A stretch of 64,000 bases of DNA from Sphingomonas sp. BK580 (GCF_014194975.1 NZ_JACIAY010000002.1:248001-312000), one strand, 5' to 3'; positions 52,078 to 61,484 are shown, counted from the stretch's first letter. Numbers and translations: made by a program. Notes: a model not told the origin generated them from the sequence alone.

Positions 52078-53243
52078 GCGACTTCCTCGTCGGCGATCGC
52101 CTCGGCGCGCGCCGCGTCGGGGAAGCCCTCGGCGATCCAGCGATCCTCGACTCGCCTGAGCACGCGCGCGACCTCGGGCCCGCGCGTCAGCCCGCGCGCC
52201 ACCAGCGCACCGCCGCCGATCGGCAGGACAGGGGGCATCCAGTCGCTGAGCGGCGCGGGATCGGCCCCGGCGAGCAGCAGGCGGTCGAGCGCGCTGGCGG
52301 TGCCGACTCGATAGCCGAGCGCGCGCGCCCCCTCGTCACCGGGGCCCGCGCTCGCCTGCACCAGCCGCTTGCGGTCGGCGTTCGAGAGCTTCAGCCGCGC
52401 GCCTACTCCCTCGGCGGCGGCAGGCGGGAGGAGCGCGGCTAGGCGGCGGATCGAGTCCGGCGCGACCCCGGCGGCACGCTCGCGCTCGGCCACGGCGGCG
52501 AGCCGCGCCACCCCGTCGCGGTCGATCTCGGGCAGCACCGGGCGGAAGATGCCGCTCTCGTGCATCAGCCGCACCACCGCGACCGCACCCGGAGCGACGA
52601 GCAGCTTGAGCAGCTCGGCGGCGACTCGCTCGCGGCTCAGCGCCATCAGGTCGTTGGCGCGCGCGACGCAGGCGGCGAGTCCCTCGGCGTCGATCGCGTC
52701 GCCGAAGCGCGCGTGGAAGCGGAAGAAGCGCAGGATGCGCAGGTGATCCTCGGCGATCCGGCGGTGCGGGTCACCGATGAAGCGCACGCGCCGCGCGGCG
52801 AGGTCGTCGAGGCCGCCGAAATAGTCGTGGATCGCGCCGCCGACCGGGTCGGCGTAGAGCGCGTTGATCGTGAAGTCGCGCCGCGCGGCGTCCTCGCGCC
52901 AATCGTCGGCGAAGGCGACGACCGCGTGGCGCCCGTCGGTGGCGACGTCGCGGCGCAGCGTCGTCACCTCGACAACCGAGCCCTGGCTCACCGCGGTGAC
53001 GGTGCCGTGCGCGATCCCGGTCGGCACCGCGCGGATCCCGGCGCCTTCGAGTCGGCGCACCACCTCCTCCGGCACGAAGGGGGTGGCCAGATCGATGTCG
53101 GCGACGTCGAGCCCGAGCAAGGTGTCGCGCACCGCGCCGCCGACATACCGTGCTCGCCCGCCGGCGGCGTCGAGCGCGCGCTCCAGCGCCGCGAGGCCGG
53201 GGCGAGCGCGCCACGGCGCCTCCGGCAGCGTCACGCCGCCCAT
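52047..53243 (-). CDS. CCA tRNA nucleotidyltransferase / poly(A) polymerase family
   Basis: 398 residues. Class II motifs: RYVGGAVRDTLLGLDVADIDLAT with the metal-binding DxD, HGTVTAV, RRDFTINALYADP and RIAEDHLRILRFFRF. It repairs tRNA 3' ends or adds nucleotides to RNA. Start lies inside the NUDIX gene by 13 nt. Confidence 0.92.
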   Translation of the reverse strand: MGGVTLPEAPWRARPGLAALERALDAAGGRARYVGGAVRDTLLGLDVADIDLATPFVPEEVVRRLEGAGIRAVPTGIAHGTVTAVSQGSVVEVTTLRRDVATDGRHAVVAFADDWREDAARRDFTINALYADPVGGAIHDYFGGLDDLAARRVRFIGDPHRRIAEDHLRILRFFRFHARFGDAIDAEGLAACVARANDLMALSRERVAAELLKLLVAPGAVAVVRLMHESGIFRPVLPEIDRDGVARLAAVAERERAAGVAPDSIRRLAALLPPAAAEGVGARLKLSNADRKRLVQASAGPGDEGARALGYRVGTASALDRLLLAGADPAPLSDWMPPVLPIGGGALVARGLTRGPEVARVLRRVEDRWIAEGFPDAARAEAIADEEVAQALRATRNS

Positions 53244-53818
53244 CGCAGCCGCCGCGACAGGTTGACGATCATGCCCGCGGTGGCGCCCCAGATGCGGCGC
53301 TCGCCCCACAGCAGCTCGACATAGGCGCGCTCGCGTCCCTGGAAGGTGGCGGTGCGCGCGTGGTGATTCGCGGCGTCGAGCAGGAAGTCGAGCGGCACCT
53401 CGAACACCGCCGCCACCTCGGCCTCGCTCGCCACCAGCGGCAGGTCGGGCGGCACGACGCCGATGACGGGGGTGACGCAATAGCCGGTGCCGGTGCGATA
53501 GCGGTCCGACGCGCCGATCACCTCCACCGCCTCCCGCGGCAGCGCGATCTCCTCCTCGGCCTCGCGCAGCGCCGCGATGATCGCATCCTCGCCGGGGTCG
53601 AGCCGGCCGCCGGGGAAGGCGACCTGGCCGGCGTGGCGGCGCAACGTCTCGGTCCGCTGGGTCAGGATCACGCCGGGCCGCGCCCGGTCGGTCACCGCGA
53701 CCAGCACCGCCGCCTCGGTCAGCGCGGCGCCGCCCGAGAGGTCACCGTCGTCGCCCGCGATCAGCGCGGTCGCCTCGTCGGACACCAGGGCGGCGGCGAG
53801 CCGCTCGGCCAGCGTCAT
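53231..53818 (-). CDS. NUDIX hydrolase, CoA pyrophosphatase type
   Basis: 195 residues, ATG overlapping the DUF1285 stop by 4 nt. The NUDIX box GGRLDPGEDAIIAALREAEEEIAL is preceded by LRRHAGQVAFPGGR, typical of the NudL/CoA-diphosphatase group. It probably hydrolyses CoA or related diphosphates. In operon with the CCA gene. Confidence 0.88.
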   Translation of the reverse strand: MTLAERLAAALVSDEATALIAGDDGDLSGGAALTEAAVLVAVTDRARPGVILTQRTETLRRHAGQVAFPGGRLDPGEDAIIAALREAEEEIALPREAVEVIGASDRYRTGTGYCVTPVIGVVPPDLPLVASEAEVAAVFEVPLDFLLDAANHHARTATFQGRERAYVELLWGERRIWGATAGMIVNLSRRLRWAA

Positions 53819-54378
53819 CGCGGCTGTAGCGGGAAGAAGGCGCCCGCGCTCCACACGCCCGGCGGCGAGTCGTCGCCCGCGAGCGCGCGCTCGGCCAGCT
53901 CATAGTAGAGCGGCCGGGCCACCAGCGCCTCCAGCCCGCCGCGCACCAGCAGATAGGGGCGGGGGCCGTCGTCGCGCTCGACGAAGCGCAGCGGATGGTC
54001 CGCCGAGGCGGTCACCACGTCGCCGGTGTTGAGCCGGAAGGCGAGGGTCGAGCCGCGGCCCTCGCCCTCGGCCTTGAGCTCGACCGCGACGAACGCGGCG
54101 TCCTCCACCGCGATGTCGAGCTTCTCGACGGGCGTGACCAGCACGTGAGCGCCGTCGGGCTCGCGGCGCAGGATGCGACTGAACGCGCGCACCATCGCGG
54201 CGCGCGTGATCGGGCTGCCCTGATGGTACCAGGTGCCGTCGCGTGCGATCCGCATCTCGCTGTCGCCGCAATGGGTCGGGTTCCAGCGCTCGACCGGGGG
54301 CAGCTGGTCGCTCTCGGCCAGGCGCGCGATGTCGGCGACCGACAATGTGCTGAAATCGGGTGGGGGTGCCATCGGCAT
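53815..54378 (-). CDS. DUF1285 protein
   Basis: 187 residues. The DUF1285 pattern is PPVERWNPTHCGDSEMRIARDGTWYHQGSPI, RILRREPDG, LVTPVEKLDI and RPYLLVRGGLEALV. All-beta, cytoplasmic; no activity known. It starts a coupled trio with the NUDIX and CCA genes. Confidence 0.85.
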   Translation of the reverse strand: MPMAPPPDFSTLSVADIARLAESDQLPPVERWNPTHCGDSEMRIARDGTWYHQGSPITRAAMVRAFSRILRREPDGAHVLVTPVEKLDIAVEDAAFVAVELKAEGEGRGSTLAFRLNTGDVVTASADHPLRFVERDDGPRPYLLVRGGLEALVARPLYYELAERALAGDDSPPGVWSAGAFFPLQPR

Positions 54379-54416
54379 GCGCGCCAGTTAGGGCGCGCGG
54401 CGGCGGCGGTAAAGGT

Positions 54417-54923
54417 TCAGGCCGCGGCGGTGACGCGAGGTGCGATCTCGCCCGCGCCGTGCGGCACCCCGGCGCCGCGAGCGAGCAGCCGGTGACGCTC
54501 CACCGGGCCGGGCAGGCGCCAGCCCGCGGTCGCCGCCGCGCTGAACCCGAAGAAGCGTCCGTAATAGGCCGGATCGCCGATCAGCATCAGGTCGAGCGCG
54601 CGCGAATCGGCGGCCGCGAGCGCGGCGGCGGTGAGGCGGCGCCCGAGGCCGGCCTGCTGCCGCTCGGGCGCGACCGCGACGGGGCCGACCAGCACCAGCG
54701 GCACCTCCCGACCGTCGTCGCCGAGGAAGCGCACCGGCCAGCATTGCACCGTGCCGAGCAGCGCCGCATGCTCCACCAGCGCGAAGCTCAGCGCGCGCAG
54801 CGGCGCCGTGCCGGCACGCAGGCGATAGGCGGTGCGGGCGTGGCGATCGGGGCCGAAGGCGCGGTCGAGCAGCGCCTCGATCGCCGTCGCCGCCACCGTC
54901 TCGATCGCCACCAATTCGACCAC
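54417..54923 (-). CDS. GNAT-family N-acetyltransferase
   Basis: 168 residues from GTG. The acetyl-CoA loop QQAGLGRRLTAAAL follows the GPVAVAPER strand, then DLMLIGDPAYYGRFFGF, a YhbS-like subgroup feature. Acceptor unknown. It is 38 nt upstream of the DUF1285 gene and may share its transcript. Confidence 0.85.
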   Translation of the reverse strand: MVELVAIETVAATAIEALLDRAFGPDRHARTAYRLRAGTAPLRALSFALVEHAALLGTVQCWPVRFLGDDGREVPLVLVGPVAVAPERQQAGLGRRLTAAALAAADSRALDLMLIGDPAYYGRFFGFSAAATAGWRLPGPVERHRLLARGAGVPHGAGEIAPRVTAAA

Positions 54924-55120
54924 AGCATGTTCCCTACGCGCCCGGCAGCGAGCCTGGGCGCGGGCGCTTTAGCGGGACCGTGCCCGAACGCAACCGCGAT
55001 CGCCGCCGAATCGCCACGATCGCGCCATCACGCCGCCGCGCTGGACTCGGATCGCCACCGCGTCCACCTGCGCCCGCTGGCATGAGCGGCCGCGGCGCGG
55101 CCGAGCGCGGGAGCCCCGAG

Positions 55121-55495
55121 ATGGACGATGATACGCTGGAACTGGAGGTGCATGACCTGGTGGTGCAGGTGCTCACCGGGATCTACTCGGAGGAGACGCA
55201 CCTGCCGCAGCCACTGCGGATCTCGCTCAACGTGCTGCTCGACGCCCCGGCGCGCTACGCTCCCGACACGCCGCTGAGCGCCTCGAAGAACTACCTCGAC
55301 CTGCGCCACGCCGCGACCGACGCACTCGCCACAGCGGGTCACTTCACCCTGATCGAGGCGGTGGCGGATCATATCGCCGAGACGCTGTTCCTCCAGGATC
55401 GGCGAGTGCGTCGGGTCACGGTGAAGATCGTCAAGCTCGCCATCGCCGAGGCGGGCGAATCGATCGGGATCACGCTGGTCCGGCACCGGCGCTGA
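55121..55495 (+). CDS. folB: dihydroneopterin aldolase-type protein
   Basis: 124 residues from ATG 55121 with GGAG upstream. LEVHDLVVQVLTGIYSEETHLPQPLRISLNV, NYLDLRHAATDAL, FTLIEAVADHIAETLF and VTVKIVKLAIAEAGESIGI fit FolB, which splits dihydroneopterin in folate synthesis. The catalytic Glu lies in SEETHLPQ and the Lys in KIVKLAI. No other folate gene is adjacent. The 3' end overlaps the convergent gene by 26 bp. Confidence 0.82.
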   Translation: MDDDTLELEVHDLVVQVLTGIYSEETHLPQPLRISLNVLLDAPARYAPDTPLSASKNYLDLRHAATDALATAGHFTLIEAVADHIAETLFLQDRRVRRVTVKIVKLAIAEAGESIGITLVRHRR

Positions 55496-56375
55496 TCGAG
55501 GTCGCATCTGTGCCATTACGGCACGGGCCGAGCTGCTCGATGACGTAGCGGTAGTCGGCCTGCGCCTGAGTCGCGTCGCCGGGCTCGAGCGACGCGGTGG
55601 CGCGCTCGGGCAGCGTCGCCGGCAGTGCGCAGGCGAGACGATACCAGAGCAGTGTGTCGCGCCGCGGCGCGGCGGCGGCGTCGTCGATGATCTCGGTGAG
55701 CGCGACCGACCAGCGCGGCTGCTCCCCCGGGCGCCGCAGGACGGACAGCGCCGCCGGGCGGTTGTCCTGCGTGGTCAGGAAGATCTGCGTCTCACCCTCG
55801 CCGGGCAGCGCGCCCGGTACGTGGAAGGCGCTGCGGACGTCGGTGATGATCGGGGGCGCGTCCGGCGCACTCGCCTCTCTGGCGATCTGACGCGCGAGCG
55901 AATCGACCGCCGGAGTCCAGTCGCGCTGCGCCGCGGGGGTGACGAGCTGCACCTGGTCGGGCCGACCTGCCACCGGCCGCGCGAAGGCGAGGACGCGACG
56001 CTTCTTCAAGTTCGGCGCGCGTCCGCGCCAGTCGGGCGCGGCATCGACCACCCAGCCGACGCGCTGCGGGATCGCGGTGCTTCCGCGCACCAGCGTCCCG
56101 ACATCGGCCTCGACGTAGAAGCGTGTATGTCCCGGTGCGAGCCCGGCCGCCTCGTCGCCCTTGATCCTGGCGGCGGAGCGAATCGTCGCGTCGATGATCA
56201 GCGGGCTCTGCACCACCAGGTCGGCGAGCGCGGCATAGTCGACCGCGGGTGCGGCGGCGGACGGCGCCGGTGCCTGCGCGGCGAGCGGTGTCGGCGCCAG
56301 CGACGCGACAGCGAGCATGATCGGGAGCAGCGCGAAGGGGGCTCGCCTCGGGGATCGAATCTGGCGTAGGATCAT
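55470..56375 (-). CDS. exported protein of unknown function
   Basis: 301 residues, ATG 56375. A basic N-region and hydrophobic stretch (FALLPIMLAVASLAPTPLAAQA) form a signal peptide. The mature part has VQSPLIIDATIRSAARI and RVGWVVDAAPDWRGRAP; no domain recognised. Periplasmic. It is divergent from tonB, across a 224-nt AT-richer promoter region. Confidence 0.75.
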   Translation of the reverse strand: MILRQIRSPRRAPFALLPIMLAVASLAPTPLAAQAPAPSAAAPAVDYAALADLVVQSPLIIDATIRSAARIKGDEAAGLAPGHTRFYVEADVGTLVRGSTAIPQRVGWVVDAAPDWRGRAPNLKKRRVLAFARPVAGRPDQVQLVTPAAQRDWTPAVDSLARQIAREASAPDAPPIITDVRSAFHVPGALPGEGETQIFLTTQDNRPAALSVLRRPGEQPRWSVALTEIIDDAAAAPRRDTLLWYRLACALPATLPERATASLEPGDATQAQADYRYVIEQLGPCRNGTDATSISAGAGPA

Positions 56376-56599
56376 GGTCGCTGGGTACGTGAACCTGCCT
56401 GAACGATACAGAAATAAATCTGTCGCCGTTTGTTTGTACGTTTGTTGCGCCCGACAAAGCGTTTGCGTCCCCAAAACGGGCGCGATAGGACTCGACCGTC
56501 TGTGGCCTGCCCCTGGGGATGCTACGGAACGGTTAACAACCCAGGCCGGATCCGCTCCGGCCACCCAAGGGCCGCAGGATGAGGGAGTTTCGTTGCTGA

Positions 56600-57271
56600 A
56601 TGGCCTATTCTGACCAGAAGATGAGCGGAGGTAAGATCGGCGCGCTGGTGATCGTCGCGCTGATCCACGTCGCTCTCGGCTATGCCTTCGTTACCGGCCT
56701 CGCGACAAATTTCGTCAAGAAGCAGGTTGAGAAGCTGAACACGTTCGACGTCGAGGAGCCACCGCCCCCGCCGCCGGACGAGCCGCCGCCCCCGCCGCCC
56801 GACGTGCCGATGACGCCGCCGCCGGTGGTGTCGCCGCCGCCGATCGTGCAGAATCCTAACCCGCCGCCCGTGACGGTCGCGACGGTTCCGACTCCGCCGC
56901 CGGTCTACGTGCCGACGACGGTCGTCGCGCCGCCCGCACCGCCCGCTCCGCCCGCGCCTCCGGCACCGGCGGTAAGCAAGGCCGCGGGTCTGAAAGGCAA
57001 CCCGGGCCAGTATTTCGGCGCCGACAACTACCCGCCCTCGGCGATCCGCGCCGGCGAGCAGGGGCGAGTCGTCGCCAAGCTGACCGTCGGGACCGATGGC
57101 CGCGTGACCGACTGCTCGGTGACGACGTCGAGCAACTCCTCGGCGCTCGATCAGGCGACCTGCCGCATTGCCAAGGCCCGCGTGCGTTTCACGCCCGCGC
57201 AAGATGCTGCCGGCAACCCGATCGCGTCCAGCTACACCCTTCCGGTGCGCTGGGTGCTTCCGGAGAATTGA
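56600..57271 (+). CDS. tonB: energy transducer TonB
   Basis: 223 residues. One membrane helix (about 13-33), then a Pro-rich spacer (EEPPPPPPDEPPPPPP onward, to about residue 125). The C-terminal TonB domain has YPPSAIRAGEQGRVVAKLTV, GRVTDCSVTTSS and TLPVRWVLPEN. It passes proton-motive energy from ExbBD to outer-membrane receptors such as the one at 33.8 kb. Confidence 0.95.
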   Translation: MAYSDQKMSGGKIGALVIVALIHVALGYAFVTGLATNFVKKQVEKLNTFDVEEPPPPPPDEPPPPPPDVPMTPPPVVSPPPIVQNPNPPPVTVATVPTPPPVYVPTTVVAPPAPPAPPAPPAPAVSKAAGLKGNPGQYFGADNYPPSAIRAGEQGRVVAKLTVGTDGRVTDCSVTTSSNSSALDQATCRIAKARVRFTPAQDAAGNPIASSYTLPVRWVLPEN

Positions 57272-57335
57272 TCCGCGTGAAGATGGCGGCGCGGACGCGT
57301 CTGCCGACAACATTTTGGCTTAAGGAAGACGAAGA

Positions 57336-58127
57336 ATGATCATCAACATCCTCGCCGCGGGTGGGACCGCGGCAGCCGAGAACCAGTTCGGCCTGCAGCA
57401 GGCGCTCAAGGAAGGCGGCATCATCTCGCAGTCGGTGTTCACCATCCTGGTGATCATGTCGGTGGTGTCGTTCTACATCCTGTTCTCGAAGCTGTTCGAG
57501 CAGCAGAAGATCATCAACCAGGCGAAGCGCGTGCGCTCGAACTTCTGGACCAGCAACTCGCTGCGCGAGGGTTCGGCCAAGCTCGACAAGAACTCGGCCT
57601 ACAAGCAGCTGGTCGACGACGGCCTGGCGGCGCAGGAGCAACACTCGAAGCTGACCGATCCGGTCGAGGCGCACGACTGGCTGCACGGTTCGCTGGCGCG
57701 CTCGGAGTCGGCGATCAACTCGAAGCTCGGCGGCGGTCTCGCCTTCCTCGCGACCGTCGGGGCGACCGCGCCGTTCATCGGTCTGTTCGGCACCGTGGTC
57801 GGCATCTACCGCGCGCTGATCAAGATCGGCGCGTCGGGCGATCCCTCGATCGACAAGGTCGCCGGCCCGGTCGGTGAGGCGCTCATCATGACCGCGCTCG
57901 GCCTGGTCGTCGCGGTTCCCGCCGTGCTCGCGTACAACTGGCTGCAGCGCCGCAACAAGTCGATCGCGGAGGACCTCTCGGCCTTCTCGAACGACGTGCT
58001 CGGCTTCCTGGCGTCGAACGGCGCGGTGCGCCCGTCGCTCGGCACCACCCCGGCGAAGGCCCCGGTGAAGCCCGCGACGGCGACCACGACCGCCGGCCAG
58101 GCCGGTGGCGTGCAGACCCGCTCGTAA
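57336..58127 (+). CDS. exbB: ExbB/TolQ-type proton channel protein
   Basis: 263 residues, with AAGGAAG before the ATG. Three membrane helices: SVFTILVIMSVVSFYILF, LATVGATAPFIGLFGTVVGI and ALIMTALGLVVAVPAVLAY, with the conserved Thr/Gly pattern of ExbB. Pairs with the two ExbD proteins. Confidence 0.94.
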   Translation: MIINILAAGGTAAAENQFGLQQALKEGGIISQSVFTILVIMSVVSFYILFSKLFEQQKIINQAKRVRSNFWTSNSLREGSAKLDKNSAYKQLVDDGLAAQEQHSKLTDPVEAHDWLHGSLARSESAINSKLGGGLAFLATVGATAPFIGLFGTVVGIYRALIKIGASGDPSIDKVAGPVGEALIMTALGLVVAVPAVLAYNWLQRRNKSIAEDLSAFSNDVLGFLASNGAVRPSLGTTPAKAPVKPATATTTAGQAGGVQTRS

Positions 58128-58142
58128 GGCACAAGGTGCGAC

Positions 58143-58169
58143 GCGGGGCCGCCATCGCGGCGGCCCCGC
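58143..58169. terminator. 11-bp perfect hairpin between exbB and exbD
   Basis: Arms GCGGGGCCGCC and GGCGGCCCCGC with a 5-nt loop, 15 nt after the exbB stop and inside the operon. No T-tract. It may partly terminate transcription or stabilise the tonB-exbB mRNA, raising their yield over exbD. Confidence 0.5.
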
Positions 58170-58245
58170 CGATCACCGGCCGCCGCGCTGCCGCTCTGAC
58201 AGGGAGCGGGACGCGGCGGGACGAAGGAATAGGAAAGCCTGATCC

Positions 58246-58722
58246 ATGGCGATGAGCGTTGGCGGTGACTCCGCTGCTGAAAAACCGATGTCGGACATCA
58301 ACACGACGCCCCTCGTGGACGTCATGCTGGTGCTCCTCATCATCTTCCTGATCGCGGTCCCGGTCGCCATTCAGACGGTCAAGGGCATCACGCTCCCCAA
58401 CGTCCGATTCGACCCGACCACGACCAAGCCAGAGAACGTCTCGCTGTCGGTCACCGCGGCGGACGGCGCCTGCAAGGTCTACTGGGGCGTCACCCCGGTG
58501 ACCCACCAGGAGCTGCTCGATCGCGCCGTGGCGAAGCTGAAGGCTGAGATCGATCGGCAGGGCGGGCCGGGCAACCCCGACCTCGAGCTGCCCGAGGCGC
58601 ACGTGCGTGCCGACGTCAACACGGACTGGCGCTGCGTCGCAGGGACGATCTACAACATGCAGATGGCCGGCTTCGCGAAGGTCGGATTCATCTCGCAGCC
58701 GAAGACCGGCGACGCCGGCTGA
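58246..58722 (+). CDS. exbD: ExbD/TolR-type protein, first copy
   Basis: 158 residues. The N-terminal NTTPLVDVMLVLLIIFLIAVP holds the proton-carrying Asp in the single membrane helix. The periplasmic domain has two Cys (GACKVYW, DWRCVAG) that could form a disulfide, and ends FAKVGFISQPK. Confidence 0.93.
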   Translation: MAMSVGGDSAAEKPMSDINTTPLVDVMLVLLIIFLIAVPVAIQTVKGITLPNVRFDPTTTKPENVSLSVTAADGACKVYWGVTPVTHQELLDRAVAKLKAEIDRQGGPGNPDLELPEAHVRADVNTDWRCVAGTIYNMQMAGFAKVGFISQPKTGDAG

Positions 58723-58746
58723 GGCCAAGGGACAGGAGTAGCTGAC

Positions 58747-59175
58747 ATGGCAATGAGTGGTGGCCGCGACGACGGCGAGCCGATGATGGAGATGAACACG
58801 ACGCCGTTGATCGACGTCATGCTCGTGCTCCTCATCATGTTCATCATCACCCTCCCGGTTCCGACGCACGCGGTGAAGGTCGACCTGCCGGTCAACGACC
58901 CCAACCAGCGCAAGCCTCCCGTCGACCCGGTCAAGAACAAGATCGCGATCGACGCGGCGGGGAACGTCACCTGGAACGGCACGCCGGTGAACTCGACGGT
59001 GCTGCGCCAGTACCTCGACCAGTCGGCCGCGATGACGCCCGAACCCGAGCTGCAGTTCCAGCCCGATCCGGCGACGCGCTACTCGGTCGTCGACCAGACG
59101 CTGGCCGACATCAAGCGGTCGAACATCACCAAGCTGGGCTTCGTCGGCAACGAACAGTTCTACAAAGAATTCTGA
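58747..59175 (+). CDS. exbD: ExbD/TolR-type protein, second copy
   Basis: 142 residues, 24 nt after the first exbD. NTTPLIDVMLVLLIMFIITLP keeps the membrane Asp. The periplasmic part is divergent from the first copy and lacks cysteines. Tandem exbD genes imply a hetero-oligomeric ExbD or alternative complexes. Confidence 0.93.
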   Translation: MAMSGGRDDGEPMMEMNTTPLIDVMLVLLIMFIITLPVPTHAVKVDLPVNDPNQRKPPVDPVKNKIAIDAAGNVTWNGTPVNSTVLRQYLDQSAAMTPEPELQFQPDPATRYSVVDQTLADIKRSNITKLGFVGNEQFYKEF

Positions 59176-59202
59176 GCCGGACCCAGGCTCGGCAGAGTGA
59201 CA

Positions 59203-59229
59203 GGGCGGTCCCGCGGGGCCGCCCTTTTT
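59203..59229 (+). terminator. rho-independent terminator of the tonB operon
   Basis: GGGCGG-T-CCC, loop, GGGCCGCCC and then CTTTTTC: a GC stem with one bulge and a five-T run. It is the only hairpin noticed in the window with a clear T-tract. Confidence 0.8.
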
Positions 59230-59283
59230 CGTCGCGGCCCGCGCGGCGGCCGCATGCGCCGCGGCGGGGAGGGGTGTGATCGG

Positions 59284-61101
59284 TCAGGAGCGGCGTAGCA
59301 CCGCGCCGCCACGCGTCGGCGTCGCCGTCGGCGCATCGAGGCGGAAGCGGTCGACCTGCTCGGTCATGGTGCGGACCAGCGAGTCGAGTCGGCGCACTGC
59401 CTCGGTCGCCTCCTGGACCATCGCGACATTGTCCTGCGTGGCGCCATCCATCTGCGCGACCGCGTCGTTGACCTGCTGCAACCCGATCGACTGCTCGCGC
59501 GCGGCATGCGAGATCGAGGCGACGAGGTCGGCCGCCTCGATCACGCGCGCCTTGATCCGAGCCAGCGCGTTGCCCGCCTCGGCGACGAGACTGACGCCCA
59601 GGTCGACCTGACGGATCGAGCCGGTGATCCGCGCCTTGACGTCGTGCGCCGCGTCGGCCGAGCGCTGCGCCAGCGCGCGCACCTCGCTCGCCACCACCGC
59701 GAAGCCGAGACCGGCGTTCCCCGCGCGCGCCGCCTCGATCCCGGCGTTCAGCGCGAGCAGGCTGGTCTGGAAGGCGAAGCCGTCGATCACGCTGATGATC
59801 TCGCCGATCTCGGCGGAGGAGCGCTCCAGCGCCCTCATCGCCTCGGTAGCCCGACCTACCGTGCCCCCCATCTGTTCCGCATCGGCGCGCGCCTCCGCCA
59901 CCATCGCGTCGGCGAGCCCTGCCAGATTGGCGGTCTCCTGCACCGTCTGGGTGATCTCGTGCACCGCGGTGGCGGTGGTGGCCAGCGAGGCCGCGTGGCC
60001 CTCGGTGCGGCGCGCCAGATCGTCCGACGCGCCGCGAAGCGAGTCGGCGCTGGTGGCGAGCTCGGCGGCGCTGCTGCGCACCGTCGCGAGCGCGGCGCCG
60101 ACCGCCAGCATCGCGGTGTTGAGGTCGGCGCCGAGCTTGGCGAACTCGCCCGCCATCGCCTCGTCCACCCGCGCGCTGAGGTCACCGCGGGCGAGCGAGT
60201 CGAGCGCGCGCCCGATCTGCCCGACGATCTGGCGCGCCTGCTCGCGCTTGGCCGCCTCCGCCAGCGCGAGCTGACGCTGGAGGTCGGCGAGAGACTGCGC
60301 CATCTGCCCGATCTCGTCGGAGCGGCCGAGCTGCGGCACGAGGACGGGTGCCCCGCCGGCGGCGAGCGCGTGCATGCTGGAGCGGAGCTGCTGCAAGGGC
60401 AGGATGACGCTGCGTCGGGTGATGATCAGGCCTGCGACCAGCCCGCTGGCGGTGAGCAGCAGGACGGCGGCGATCAGTCGGCGCGCGACGCGAGTCTCGA
60501 CGGCCGCCGCGTCGCTGCGCAACGTGCTGGTGCGGGCGGTAAGCGCGTCGATCTCGGCGTCCACCACCTTGGAAGCGGCGCGCTCGGCGGGACGGACCTC
60601 GCGGTGGAAGCGGCGCAGCGCGCCCGCGCGATCGCCCTCCTGCGCCTGGCGCGCCACCGCGCGAAGGGCATCGACGACGCGATCGGAGAGCATGAAGAAG
60701 CGCGGCGGCAGCGAACCCAGGGCGCCGCGCTGCAAGGTGCGGAGATCGGCGCGCATCGTGCGAGACCGAGTGGCGAACTTGTACAGGATCGTCTGTCGCT
60801 CTGTCGGATCGAGCTCGGTCACGAGGTTGAGCGCGTCGCGCTGGAGTGATCGGCTGAGCGAGCGGACCTCGCTGAGCAGGACGACCCGGTCCTGAGTCGC
60901 GGCGGCCGCGGCGTTGACGTCGTGGACCTGCTGGGCGGCGAACCAGGTGAGAGCGGCCAGGAGCCACAGGAGCGCGAGCGCGCCCAGCAGCGGCGTGAGC
61001 AGGCGGGCGGTGACGCTCCGCTTGAAGATGTTGTCCCGCCGAAGGTCATTGGATCCGCCGATAGGGCGGCGCAGGCTGGAAGATGGCGAGTGGGACGTCA
61101 C
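59284..61101 (-). CDS. methyl-accepting chemotaxis protein, four-helix-bundle-like sensor
   Basis: 605 residues. TM1 is about 35-57; a helical periplasmic domain ([37 protein letters not shown]) and TM2 near 208-228 follow. A HAMP region comes next, then the signalling tip [20 protein letters not shown], where Asn of the usual QTNLL is Ser. It ends GGAVLRRS with no W-x-x-F pentapeptide, unlike the other two receptors. Confidence 0.92.
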   Translation of the reverse strand: MTSHSPSSSLRRPIGGSNDLRRDNIFKRSVTARLLTPLLGALALLWLLAALTWFAAQQVHDVNAAAAATQDRVVLLSEVRSLSRSLQRDALNLVTELDPTERQTILYKFATRSRTMRADLRTLQRGALGSLPPRFFMLSDRVVDALRAVARQAQEGDRAGALRRFHREVRPAERAASKVVDAEIDALTARTSTLRSDAAAVETRVARRLIAAVLLLTASGLVAGLIITRRSVILPLQQLRSSMHALAAGGAPVLVPQLGRSDEIGQMAQSLADLQRQLALAEAAKREQARQIVGQIGRALDSLARGDLSARVDEAMAGEFAKLGADLNTAMLAVGAALATVRSSAAELATSADSLRGASDDLARRTEGHAASLATTATAVHEITQTVQETANLAGLADAMVAEARADAEQMGGTVGRATEAMRALERSSAEIGEIISVIDGFAFQTSLLALNAGIEAARAGNAGLGFAVVASEVRALAQRSADAAHDVKARITGSIRQVDLGVSLVAEAGNALARIKARVIEAADLVASISHAAREQSIGLQQVNDAVAQMDGATQDNVAMVQEATEAVRRLDSLVRTMTEQVDRFRLDAPTATPTRGGAVLRRS

Positions 61102-61484
61102 GATCGGGTCCGTTCGACTGGCGCGTCATCCGATGCGCGCTAGCCATCCGCTGGCCGAGACGCAAATGGTGGGGAAGTTGCCACACTCCGTCTCGCCCCG
61201 CGCTCACTATTATGATCTTGGGGCATTTCCTCGTCTGGATGTCAGACCGGTTACGATGTTGTGACAGCTCGACCATCATCGGTTGGCTGCTATCTACATG
61301 TTTCGATTGCTTCGTCAGCACGATAGGACGGTGGGTTCGACCATCGTCTGCCTTACTCACGGTGGCGATCTCCAGAGCCACCGCCGCAGTCACGGCGCCT
61401 GTTGCGGCGCTGTCAGAAAAGTGACATCCTGACGTCACAAAACCGTAACCTATGCGTTCCGGTGTGAAAGGATGGAGATAGATC
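61102..61484. other. AT-richer divergent regulatory region
   Basis: 383 bases between the chemoreceptor start (minus) and the small TPR-like gene (plus). Open frames here have no ribosome site or family pattern. It holds the direct repeat at 61410-61427 and the inverted repeat GTGAC-ATCCTGAC-GTCAC (61421-61438). Confidence 0.45.
61410..61427 (+). promoter_or_regulatory. possible Pho-box-like direct repeat
   Basis: CTGTCAG (61410-61416) and GTGACAT (61421-61427) are spaced 11 bp apart, matching the PhoB consensus CTGTCAT in 6/7 and 5/7 positions. It lies 58 nt upstream of the small TPR-like gene. Weak, single site; another regulator is equally possible. Confidence 0.25.

Noticed and set aside
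56757..56970. Repeat array in tonB
   Set aside because: Proline-codon low complexity coding for the periplasm-spanning linker, not a DNA repeat element.
61083..61424. Plus-strand open frame of 113 codons in the AT-richer gap
   Set aside because: No ribosome site or recognisable pattern; lies over the chemoreceptor promoter region.
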